Of a stretch of DNA of 64,000 bases, positions 47,322 through 55,536 are shown piece after piece; within the stretch, counting starts at the first letter, position 1, and each line of letters starts with the position of its first letter. The translations under genes and the position numbers were made by a program. The stretch is taken from the NCBI GenBank assembly GCA_006503475.1, contig RSEH01000020.1, positions 62,001 through 126,000 on the forward strand. The letters run 5' to 3'. The notes under the pieces are model-generated. The model saw only the letters and a list, made by a program, of their open reading frames with translations. It was not told where the DNA came from and did not search any database. This DNA comes from Stentor roeselii. Its lineage: Eukaryota > Ciliophora > Heterotrichea > Heterotrichida > Stentoridae.

Positions 47322-48491
47322 CTACGTCGCTCTTTCCATGAAGAGATTAACCGGAAGATCAGAAGTGTCGATATCAATTCCAGATTTGCAAGCAGTGACC
47401 ACATCTTCAATGATCCAGCTTTTCAAATAGCTCTGAAAACTAGCAAAAGGACAAGGCGACTGGCATCCAGGAATAGAAATCTGCTGATCATTATACTTGA
47501 TATTCACATAAAACCCGTTAGTCTCTTGAAGCAGCTCAAAAATCAACGTCGAGGCAAAAGGAGGGTTTTGCCCATTGAAATTTTCAATAGCACTTAAAAA
47601 TCCAACCAAAGTCGTATCATGAGCTGAGAAAAACCCGAAAGTCAAATGTGAGGATTTATTGATAATTCCATTGAAAATCGTGAGAATCTCTGAGTAGAAC
47701 TGAGAGGAAGCCAACTGTGCTCCTCCTAATTGAAAGAAGTAAGAATTTGAGTAGTTCATGATTCCTGCCATTTGCTGGTAAATGCTGTCAGTCATTCCGT
47801 TTGGCCAGGGGTATCCGTGGAATTGATCGCAGATTAAGTTGTCTGCATACCAACCGGCGCTTTCATATGAAATTTCTTCTCCGAATATGTTGTAAAGTTG
47901 CTTTTGCAGGTAACTTGTGTAGTTCGCTACTCGGTATTTGTAGTCTGCTGTTTGGTGAACCATCTTTTGAATCACTTTGAAATAAGGACATACATTTGTG
48001 TTGTATCCGTATAGCATGTTGTCGTATTTCAGGTCTACCACGTGAACTGGAACAGGGGAGAAGTAGTTTGGAAGAGCTTGCATTCCGAGATCGTTTGTGA
48101 TGTTTTCCAGGTTTTGGACTGTTATTGGAGGAACTGCTTTTAACTCCATTGCGAGAGATGATAAAGATGGACCAACTGGAAACCATCCCATAAGCTGAGA
48201 TTGAGCCGACATGATAGTGCGATTATACCCAGTGCTCCTAACATAAATTTGATTAGTCGTATAGCTCGGGTTAAGAACATTGGTATTGATCATATACCTA
48301 TTCCTGAACTCAGCCCCATTAAAGAACTGTTGACGCATGCCTTCCTGTGTGAGTTCTCCAAGTCCCTGATCCCAATACCCGGTATCCCAATAATGATCAT
48401 CAATAGGAGACCTAGCTCCATGTCGACAAGCCTCGACAATTCCAACAACAGCAGCACGAGCAAATCCAATGACTAAAAATTTCCAAATCAT
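47322..48491 (-). CDS. secreted histidine acid phosphatase, copy 2 (389 aa)
   Basis: ATG 48489-48491 to a stop at 47322. The signal peptide MIWKFLVIGFARAAVVG is followed by RHGARSP, with LGELTQEGMRQQFFNG and HDTTLVGFL near residue 290. It aligns along its whole length with copy 1 (shared NALPNHFSP/QALPNYFSP, FASTLIFEL, KYNDxQxxIPGC), but the two have clearly diverged. The start codon is 17 nt from the divergent coiled-coil gene, with TTATAA directly before it. Confidence 0.93.
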   Translation of the reverse strand: MIWKFLVIGFARAAVVGIVEACRHGARSPIDDHYWDTGYWDQGLGELTQEGMRQQFFNGAEFRNRYMINTNVLNPSYTTNQIYVRSTGYNRTIMSAQSQLMGWFPVGPSLSSLAMELKAVPPITVQNLENITNDLGMQALPNYFSPVPVHVVDLKYDNMLYGYNTNVCPYFKVIQKMVHQTADYKYRVANYTSYLQKQLYNIFGEEISYESAGWYADNLICDQFHGYPWPNGMTDSIYQQMAGIMNYSNSYFFQLGGAQLASSQFYSEILTIFNGIINKSSHLTFGFFSAHDTTLVGFLSAIENFNGQNPPFASTLIFELLQETNGFYVNIKYNDQQISIPGCQSPCPFASFQSYLKSWIIEDVVTACKSGIDIDTSDLPVNLFMERAT

Positions 48492-48508
48492 TTATAACTA
48501 ATATTCCA

Positions 48509-50689
48509 ATGATTGATGAAAACCTCTTCACCACTGAAATTCACATCCCAGAAGAATTCGAGTCAATGCTCAACGTTTCACTTAAACACGAAAAGCTCCA
48601 AAACTTGATGAAATTCATCATTCAAGTACTTCAACGGCATGAAAATGCCTTAAAGTCAACGATAGACAAAACAAAGGCTTATACTTCAGAATTTCAACAT
48701 CTTGAAAAGTCTTTTGAAAATTTGAATACTAGACAAATCGACCATGAGACGAAAATTGAAGAAACATTGGAAATGTTCAAGTTATTTGAAGAAGAACTCT
48801 TGAAAAAAATGGACAGCAGCGAGTCTCTTAAGTTTGCCTTGGAAATGACGACAAAACATGACTTTTTAATTGCAAGTCAACAAAAAGACCTGCAAGAAAT
48901 TAAGACTGGACATGAAAAAATAGTAAAAAGTGTCAATGAATTGGAAAAACTCTCGAAAGTCTTTCAGGCAAATCTGGATAAAATTAACAGTGAAAAAAAT
49001 AATGAAAAGAGAAGGATTAGCAAGGTCTCTGCGAAAATCATGCAACATGTTGAAGAATCTGCTTTACATGATGATAGCATCGCGTTAAGTGAGTCTAAAG
49101 ATGAAGTCCCGCTTAAAATTCAGCTGCAGGAAATTGAACAGAGAAAAAATCCTGCTTTCGCTGTTGAAGGACGAAGACTATTCACTGAAGAGCGATCAAA
49201 AACTGAGAAAAGGGCTAAAATTGAAGATAATTTTCTAAAAACATCTGAGAATTCTTTAAAACCTTCAGAAACTGAAGAAAATTCTTCCAAATCTGAAGAA
49301 AAATATTTAAAACAAGAGGAACTCATGAAAAAACAGAGAAATCGTCCTCATGTTTATGAAGCTATTTTCCCATATCCAAACAAAAACTATACAGAAACTG
49401 AAAAAACGCTTCAGTTAAGCCCAGAAGGCATTTCTAAGTCACCTTCTCACCTTTCTTTGATAACCACATCGAGGATGAAGCAACTGGAAAATCGAGTTGA
49501 ATTCTTGGAAAGGGTTTTAGCTGAAAGTGAACCTGCGGCTTTTTTTAATAAACTGGAAAATATTGAAAAAACTTTCAAATTTTATGAGTCTGTTTTGGAT
49601 AAACTGGAACCGGAAATCATGAAAAATCGATTGAATATCAGGAAGATTATGGAGAAAATGACACGGTTTGAAAGGGAAATAATGCAAAAAACTAATACTG
49701 ATCAGTTTGACTCGTTTAAAAATCTTGTCATCGCATTGGCCAGCGGATCAAACCGCAAAACCCTTCCCATTCTGAACTCAACCTCAAGCCAAGACCAAAA
49801 CTATGCAGAAAACTTCGAAAAAAGATTAAGCGAATTAGAAACCTTTTACATCGCATCTAAAATAACCTCAATAAACTTCGAAGAAATAAGTTACAAACTA
49901 ATCAGAATCGAACAAAAACTCGATTTCAAACTAGATTCAACCGAACTCGATTTTGTAAATCAAAACATCAGTAATTTAGCAGAGCAATTAAAAACCTTAT
50001 CACTAGAAGGAAATAAAAACATTCATCCAAAGCCAGGAGACCAAAACCATTTATCTTCACTTTCAGCCCTAAACCGAAAAATCATTCAACTTGAAGCAAG
50101 TCTAAAAATGTTTTCAATTCCGCCAGGTCTTTCATTCCAATCACTAAACGACGAGATAAAAAAGCTCTGGGAAAGCGTAAAACTTCTTCTTTCATCTCTC
50201 GAAACCTACACCTCAACCTTCAAATCAAAATTCGACGATTTAAGCCTCACAGGTTTCGCTCCAAACATCGAAAAAATCAAGAAAACCATCGAAAAAGACT
50301 TAAAACTCGAAATGAAAGATTTAACAGAAAATTTCGATAAAAAATTCGCTGATAAATTCGAAATGCTTCGAGGGTTTAAATTTGTTGAGTCAGTTTTGAA
50401 TAAATTAGAAGGAAAAATCAGTAGAAATGATGCAGAAGAAGCGATTTTAGCAAGAAAACCTTTAGCAGGGTGGACTTGTGGCAGTTGTGAGAAACACCTG
50501 GACAAGTTAAGTGGAAGAACTGCCGGATACGTGCCTTGGGGAAAACTTCCTGGAAGGGACCCGAAGGAGAGAATCTTGAAAGCTGGCAGTGGCTTCGGCA
50601 ATATGATTTTACAACTAGAGCCGATAAAGAAAAGAGAAAATGGATTAAGTATGACTGAAAGGTCAGCGACTCCAACGCCGATGGTTTAA
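48509..50689 (+). CDS. coiled-coil protein with DUF4795-like Cys motif (726 aa)
   Basis: ATG 48509 to TAA. Long helical and coiled segments (residues 20-210 and 320-640) alternate with Glu/Lys-rich disorder. Near residue 650 the block KPLAGWTCGSCEKHLDKL followed by a Gly/Pro-rich loop resembles the end of DUF4795 proteins such as QRICH2 and C16orf96, which are sperm-flagellum proteins. That suggests a ciliary or axonemal role, but the match rests on a short motif recalled from memory. Confidence 0.7.
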   Translation: MIDENLFTTEIHIPEEFESMLNVSLKHEKLQNLMKFIIQVLQRHENALKSTIDKTKAYTSEFQHLEKSFENLNTRQIDHETKIEETLEMFKLFEEELLKKMDSSESLKFALEMTTKHDFLIASQQKDLQEIKTGHEKIVKSVNELEKLSKVFQANLDKINSEKNNEKRRISKVSAKIMQHVEESALHDDSIALSESKDEVPLKIQLQEIEQRKNPAFAVEGRRLFTEERSKTEKRAKIEDNFLKTSENSLKPSETEENSSKSEEKYLKQEELMKKQRNRPHVYEAIFPYPNKNYTETEKTLQLSPEGISKSPSHLSLITTSRMKQLENRVEFLERVLAESEPAAFFNKLENIEKTFKFYESVLDKLEPEIMKNRLNIRKIMEKMTRFEREIMQKTNTDQFDSFKNLVIALASGSNRKTLPILNSTSSQDQNYAENFEKRLSELETFYIASKITSINFEEISYKLIRIEQKLDFKLDSTELDFVNQNISNLAEQLKTLSLEGNKNIHPKPGDQNHLSSLSALNRKIIQLEASLKMFSIPPGLSFQSLNDEIKKLWESVKLLLSSLETYTSTFKSKFDDLSLTGFAPNIEKIKKTIEKDLKLEMKDLTENFDKKFADKFEMLRGFKFVESVLNKLEGKISRNDAEEAILARKPLAGWTCGSCEKHLDKLSGRTAGYVPWGKLPGRDPKERILKAGSGFGNMILQLEPIKKRENGLSMTERSATPTPMV

Positions 50690-50735
50690 TATTATTGATT
50701 AACTCATTTCAATTAAGCCATCAAATTAATAAACA

Positions 50736-51764
50736 ATGCTCGCCTCCCTATTTGTTTTATTTACAGTCACCCAGGCCTTTCCCTGCAACAAACAATGCGA
50801 GGCTACTTGCCAGGCGCTTAACGGGAAGGCAGAATGTTTCTCTTCCTGCTTCTGCCCTGAAATCACTTCAAAAGCTCCAGATTTCCAATTAAAAGCTGAG
50901 TTGGCCTCAGTCCTTAAGTTGAAGCACGTTTGCTACATTGAAGACGTTGAATTCTGTGAAAATTCAACTAGAACTGATAAAGAATACTATGAATGTCTTG
51001 AGAAAGTCAAGTGTTTAGTATATCAAAACGGCCCTTTACTTCTAGAAACACTTCCGATCAGACTTTGGCCTGCAGTGCAACCGTCTTTCTTGTCATTTAA
51101 AGAGAAGGGAAAATGTGAGACTTGCAAAGAAGAGTACTTCGCAGATGAGTTTTACACTTGCGTTTATTACAATTGTCAGGAAAAAATCACTGAAAAAAAT
51201 GGGTTGCTGAAATTTTTACAGAAAAATGAAAGATGTAAAAGTTGTGAAATGCTGGAAAATGGGAAAAATTCTTGTGTGTGGAAAGAATGTAGAAAGGAAA
51301 TTGTGAATAAGAAGGTTTTGATGAATGATGAGGGGAAGAATATGACTTGTAAGGAATGTGAAAAAATCGTGTTTGCTGATGATTATTATAATTGTATTGC
51401 TTTGCATTGTAATAATTTGTGGAATAAGAAGAGTTTTGAACAGTTTCAAACTATTCATAATGAAGACAGTGACTGCAAGGCTTGTGGCTCTTTTGAAGAT
51501 AATCAAGATTTCGTTGATTGTGCCAGATTTTCATGCAAAGCTGAGATTTTTTCTTGGTTGAATGTAGACCTTGCTAGATTTCAGAAAGACTGCTCGACTT
51601 TACTTGATCAGGAGTACCTGGACTGTATAAAAGATGAAACAATTTTATCTTCTCTGAACTTTTTGGTACTTTTCACAGCTTTTGCATTAATGTCTCTTTG
51701 TTTCATGCTAAAAATGTCGAAATCAACTAGAGAAGAGTCCCCAACTTACATAATGATTAGTTAA
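50736..51764 (+). CDS. Cys-repeat type I membrane protein (342 aa)
   Basis: ATG 50736. A signal peptide (MLASLFVLFTVTQAF) is followed by a Cys-rich ectodomain. Four modules share C-x2-C-x9/11-C-x4-C (CETC, CKSC, CKEC and CKAC near residues 125, 166, 203 and 246), spaced about 40 residues apart, and a half module follows near 285. One membrane helix (about 305-327) and a short tail end the protein. The Cys are probably disulfide-bonded outside the cell or in the lumen. No family is recognised. Its last 8 bases overlap the end of the convergent TAF1B-like gene. Confidence 0.8.
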   Translation: MLASLFVLFTVTQAFPCNKQCEATCQALNGKAECFSSCFCPEITSKAPDFQLKAELASVLKLKHVCYIEDVEFCENSTRTDKEYYECLEKVKCLVYQNGPLLLETLPIRLWPAVQPSFLSFKEKGKCETCKEEYFADEFYTCVYYNCQEKITEKNGLLKFLQKNERCKSCEMLENGKNSCVWKECRKEIVNKKVLMNDEGKNMTCKECEKIVFADDYYNCIALHCNNLWNKKSFEQFQTIHNEDSDCKACGSFEDNQDFVDCARFSCKAEIFSWLNVDLARFQKDCSTLLDQEYLDCIKDETILSSLNFLVLFTAFALMSLCFMLKMSKSTREESPTYIMIS

Positions 51765-53292
51765 AACTCTTCTTACATAAAATCCTGTCAATTCTCCCAA
51801 TGATAAAATTTACCTGCTGGGTGTTAATTTTTCCACAAAGTGCACAAACCGCATGAAGTGCAAAAAAGTATTCAAAAGGATATCTTTTGCAATAAGCCTT
51901 TTTTTTCTGCATCCAGTAGTCTTGAGCAGGTATCTTCATCATTCCAGTTTTCAAGTACTTGTTATAGTCCCTTGCAAGATTTCTACTTTTTTTCACAAGT
52001 TTTTCATTTACTTGGAATTTGCAGCTTTTTTCTAAAGGTGGACCTTGAATGAAAAGTTCAGAATCAGCAGGCGCTTCAAGGTTTTTTTCTGAAAATTCTA
52101 AAAACTGGTCAAGATTTCTGATGTTGAAAGAATTCGAAAAACAGTTTTTTGAAGCTGCTGCTTTTTCCCAGGTTAAGAACAAGTCAGAGAGTTTTGGAAT
52201 CTTTTGCAGAAATTTTTGATTTTCTGTTAAATTTTCTTGTTTTATGATGATTTGATGCTTTAAAGTCCTTTTCGTTGTTTTTGCCAAGTCAAGAAGATAA
52301 GTTTTGTCGTTGAGTCCGTAAAGCAGCTTTAAAACAACGACGATATGAGCAGCGACGATTGTTTCCTAGATGAAAAATACTGGCATTGCATTTGAATTTA
52401 TTATAGAGATGTACCCGATGTTTGTAAAAAGGTATAACTTGTAGGCTAACTCTGGAATCTCAGAAGGTAAAGACAGTCGTTGGCCCATCATGAGGCATAA
52501 GTTGAAGATAAATGGAAAATAAACACGAAAGGTTTGAAGAACGTCGAGTTTTCCTTGGCAGAGCTTTTTACGTATCCAGGCCACGCTTGGAATGTTTAAA
52601 GGCTTGTAAAGAGAGAAGAAAAGTTTGGGGATTTGTAGTTTTTTATAAGCGGTTAGATAAGGAAGGTCGCCTGTGGTAATCCAAAGAATTACGTCTTCTA
52701 CTAGTAGGCCTCTTGTGTCACAGTACGCGTAAAGGACTGCAATGTAAACGACGACCAAAATCACCCCGAGTTCAACGGGACTCTTTGAAATCGAATCAAC
52801 CTTCTCCTTTTCCACAGATCTTCGATCATCAACTAAAAAACTGGTGATTTCTCTGATCTTTTCAAAATCCGTCAATCCAGGCCTATCAAGTTCCAACTTC
52901 ATATTCCCTTCCATAATCCTATTTCTCTTATTTTTCGGCTTCACAGTCAATATTTCAGTCTTAGGCAGATAATCCAATACAATCGCTTCAGCAAAAACTT
53001 TAACTTCAGGCTTTAAATTAAGTTTTTCAGTCAAATGTTCAACACAAATACTCAACATTTCTTTAAAATGATTTAAAAACTCTTCATAAGAAAGAACTTT
53101 TTACTGATTACCTTTCATTTCGACTTTCTTTTTTTTCTTAAAATTGACTTTTTTCTTTAAAGTTTTTCCTGTTGTCTGAAAAGTTTCGTTTTTCAGCTTC
53201 GCTGCGCTGAACTGGTTGAAACAAGTCAAACAGACTAAGAAACCTGAGTCGTTTTTATAAAAGTTTTTCTTTTTACATGATGAGCATTCCAT
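51757..53292 (-). CDS. TAF1B/Rrn7-like RNA polymerase I initiation factor (501 aa, two introns)
   Basis: ATG 53290-53292. Exon 1 encodes a zinc ribbon (CSSCKKK, then CLTCF). Two 15-nt introns (53097-53111, phase 1; 52366-52380, phase 0) are removed. The central part has RGLLVEDVILWITTGDLPYL and IPSVAWIRKKL, the cyclin-fold pattern of TAF1B/Rrn7. The second junction creates ETIVAAHIVVVLKLLYGLND, which is also typical of this family. TAF1B/Rrn7 is the TFIIB-like subunit of SL1/core factor that positions Pol I at the rRNA promoter. The three exons appear as unrelated small frames without splicing. Confidence 0.88.
52366..52380 (-). other. 15-nt intron 2 in the TAF1B-like gene
   Basis: GTATTTTTCATCTAG on the minus strand, phase 0. 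Removal joins NAMP to ETIVAAHIVVVLKLL. A is at position 10. Confidence 0.9.
53097..53111 (-). other. 15-nt intron 1 in the TAF1B-like gene
   Basis: GTAATCAGTAAAAAG on the minus strand, phase 1. It contains an in-frame TAA; removal joins the basic linker after the zinc ribbon to VLSYEEFLNHF. A is at position 10. Confidence 0.88.
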
Positions 53293-53302
53293 GTTTATAG
53301 TA

Positions 53303-54112
53303 ATGGATTTTGATAAGACTTTAAAAGATTTTTCAATAGAGCCTCAACGTTTTGCACTTTTTAAGACACTTCAGAAGGACTTGGCATTGTTGGCTGGTAT
53401 GCAACGCAAAGCTGAGAGGATTGGTCCTTGGGTTAAGGAACTTAGGAGGAGAGAGAGGCTTAGGGGATTATTTTTAGATTATTTGAAGGAATTGGGAATT
53501 ACTGCTAATCCTTATGAAGTCACCCGAATTCCAAAAGTATCAGTCGAAACACAGATAAAAACTTTACTTCAGCATCAAGATTCTTTCTTGAACGATTCAA
53601 AACAAATACAATCCCAAGATACCCCGACAAAGGCCCTTCCAACAAACTACTCCTCATTTAAAAACCCTCTAGTCTTCAAAATAAAAGCAGTTCTAAGTCC
53701 AGAGTCAAAGTTATTCAAGCCAGAAACAAATAACTGCACAATAAAATCAATCTTTTTCCACAACGAGCACCTCGCCAAATCACATTCCAAGAAAATCTCC
53801 GAAGACCTCGAGTTAAAGCTTCTCAGTTTCCCAAGCAAATCTCAACTAAACGGAAAAATCACCCGTCTTCTAAAAATCGACCCAAACTACCTAAAAAGCA
53901 ATCAAAAGCTTCAATCTTCCTTAAAAAGTATCGACCTTCTAACCCAAAAGCCTTTTTTTTCTCAATCTTCCCAACTATCCCTCTGCCAATCTTCCAGAAA
54001 TTCCCGTTCCCGATTAATAAAAAGTCGAAACATCTCAGAAGATTCATTAGAAGCCTCTACAAGTCGAAGTTCCTCAACAACCAACTGTCGTTTAGGTTTT
54101 TTTGCTGTATAA
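53303..54112 (+). CDS. hypothetical protein (269 aa)
   Basis: ATG 53303 (MDFDKTLKDF) is chosen. The frame has an earlier ATG at 53291, but that codon overlaps the start codon of the divergent TAF1B-like gene, and TTTATAGTA lies just before 53303, as at other starts here. The first 90 residues are helical and basic (LQKDLALLAGMQRKAERIG, KELRRRERLRGLFLDYLKE). The rest is Ser/Lys/Asn-rich and probably disordered. No family is recognised. It converges on the next gene with 13 nt between stops. Confidence 0.65.
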   Translation: MDFDKTLKDFSIEPQRFALFKTLQKDLALLAGMQRKAERIGPWVKELRRRERLRGLFLDYLKELGITANPYEVTRIPKVSVETQIKTLLQHQDSFLNDSKQIQSQDTPTKALPTNYSSFKNPLVFKIKAVLSPESKLFKPETNNCTIKSIFFHNEHLAKSHSKKISEDLELKLLSFPSKSQLNGKITRLLKIDPNYLKSNQKLQSSLKSIDLLTQKPFFSQSSQLSLCQSSRNSRSRLIKSRNISEDSLEASTSRSSSTTNCRLGFFAV

Positions 54113-54125
54113 CTAGAAATAATTA

Positions 54126-55064
54126 CTAAGCTAGTCGATTTTTACTTGGAGATCTTGCACCTTTTCCATAAACAAGCCTTTCAAGTTTAGTGAGTTTTCC
54201 ATTAAGTCTTGTATTTGTTTTCATTTCTTTGCCGAGTTCAGTTTCAAGTTCTCCAGTGACTCGGCTGAGCATCAAGCTTTCATCTTTTGCGTCGTCTCGA
54301 CTTCTCAGTAGTTGAACAGTTTGTTCTTCGCAATGTTCGATTTCTTTCTGAGAGTCCATTAACGACTCTCTTAAATAAGCGATGTCTCGATCAGTCTGGG
54401 CTCGAACGGCTTCTTCTTCTCGTTTCAAGCTTTCAATGTCGTAGAGAAGGTTTTCGATTGTCCTGTCAGAGTTTTCAACGCGGTATTGAAGTTCACGGTC
54501 TTCGTACCCGTGTTCTTGCTGCACTTTTCTTTGGACTGAGGAATAAGAGTTCTTCAGTCCTTCGATTTCGCGTTTGCCGTTGGAGATGTCTTTGTTGTAC
54601 ACGTCTCGGATACGGGCTTGGGTTATTTCGATTTCACGTGAAAGGTCAGTGATTTGACTACGAAGACGGTGGTTCTCGTTTTCTGCTTCGGATTTTTCGA
54701 GCATTAGTTTTGAATGACTGCTCTCGAAATCTTGCTTTTGTCGGAAAAACTTTTCTTTTATTGATGAAAGTCGCTTGGATTTTTCTTGAAGGTCCTGGTC
54801 TCGTGATAACTGAAGAGATGAAAGGCTTTGGTCTAGTTGGGACTTTTTGGTTTGGCTTATTTTACTTGATCTTGATAACTTTAAGTCTATTTCTTCACGT
54901 AGAGTCATTAACTGACGGCGAAGAGACTCTTCTAGAGACTCGTAATGGTTCTGCTCTTGACGGGATTTGAAATCGATTTCTGATAGACGGTCACGGTAGG
55001 AGTGCTCGAGACTTTGAACCATGTCGGTTGGTTCTTTTTCGGGAGATATGAAACTTCTGGACAT
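54126..55064 (-). CDS. coiled-coil protein (312 aa)
   Basis: ATG 55062-55064 to TAG at 54126. It is almost wholly coiled coil, rich in Arg, Glu and Ser (SLEESLRRQLMTLREEIDLK, ENENHRLRSQITDLSREIEI, TGELETELGKEMKTNTRLNG), with a short basic tail ending SPSKNRLA. It could be a cytoskeletal or basal-body rod component. No family is recognised. Confidence 0.75.
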   Translation of the reverse strand: MSRSFISPEKEPTDMVQSLEHSYRDRLSEIDFKSRQEQNHYESLEESLRRQLMTLREEIDLKLSRSSKISQTKKSQLDQSLSSLQLSRDQDLQEKSKRLSSIKEKFFRQKQDFESSHSKLMLEKSEAENENHRLRSQITDLSREIEITQARIRDVYNKDISNGKREIEGLKNSYSSVQRKVQQEHGYEDRELQYRVENSDRTIENLLYDIESLKREEEAVRAQTDRDIAYLRESLMDSQKEIEHCEEQTVQLLRSRDDAKDESLMLSRVTGELETELGKEMKTNTRLNGKLTKLERLVYGKGARSPSKNRLA

Positions 55065-55536
55065 TTGTTAGGAGTTTATTTTTGGTGGTTGTTTTTTGAG
55101 GTTTTTAGGGTTTTAGGGTTTGATTTTGGGAATTTAGGATTTTATTTGTTGGGAATCTTTAATAACAAGAAAATCTTTAATAACAAAGAAAATCTTTGAG
55201 ATCAAGAAAATCTTCATAACAAGAAAATCTTTCAGGTCAAGAAAATCTCTAATAAAGAAAATCGTTAATAAAGAAAATCTTTAATAAAGAAAATCTTAAT
55301 AGCAAGAAAATCTTCATAACAATAAAATCTTTCAGATCAAGAAAATCTTTAAGAAAGGAAATCGTTAATAAAGAAAATCTTTAATAAAGAAAATCTTTGA
55401 GATCATTCTTAGTTTGATTATCTTCAAAAAATCATAAAAACGAATAAAAACATCAATTCTTCTAAACAAAAAACCATAAAACCAATTTTATCCTACTTCA
55501 TTAAAAATTTTAACCATCACCATTTTCATAAAAAAA
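55065..55536. other. intergenic region between divergent genes
   Basis: 472 bp that must hold the promoters of the coiled-coil gene (left) and the DUF3638 gene (right). It starts with T/G-rich sequence (repeated TTTTAGGG near 55101-55125), continues as a tandem repeat tract, and ends AT-rich. No RNA gene was seen. Confidence 0.6.
55141..55405. repeat. tandem repeat tract with a 100-bp higher-order unit
   Basis: About 15 copies of a degenerate 14-20 bp unit built on AAGAAAATCTTTAATAA. A higher-order period is visible: TCTTCATAAC recurs at 55211 and 55311, and the following 77 bases match at exactly 100 bp offset with about five differences. This suggests local duplication of a block of monomers. 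It lies upstream of two divergent genes. Confidence 0.85.

Noticed and set aside
53291-53293. Start of the hypothetical gene at ATG 53291
   Set aside because: It overlaps the start codon of the TAF1B-like gene on the other strand. ATG 53303, after TTTATAGTA, is more likely, though the earlier one cannot be excluded.
55101-55125. TTTTAGGG words as an interstitial telomere or chromosome end
   Set aside because: Only two or three degenerate copies lie inside a gene-dense region, with no long perfect array.
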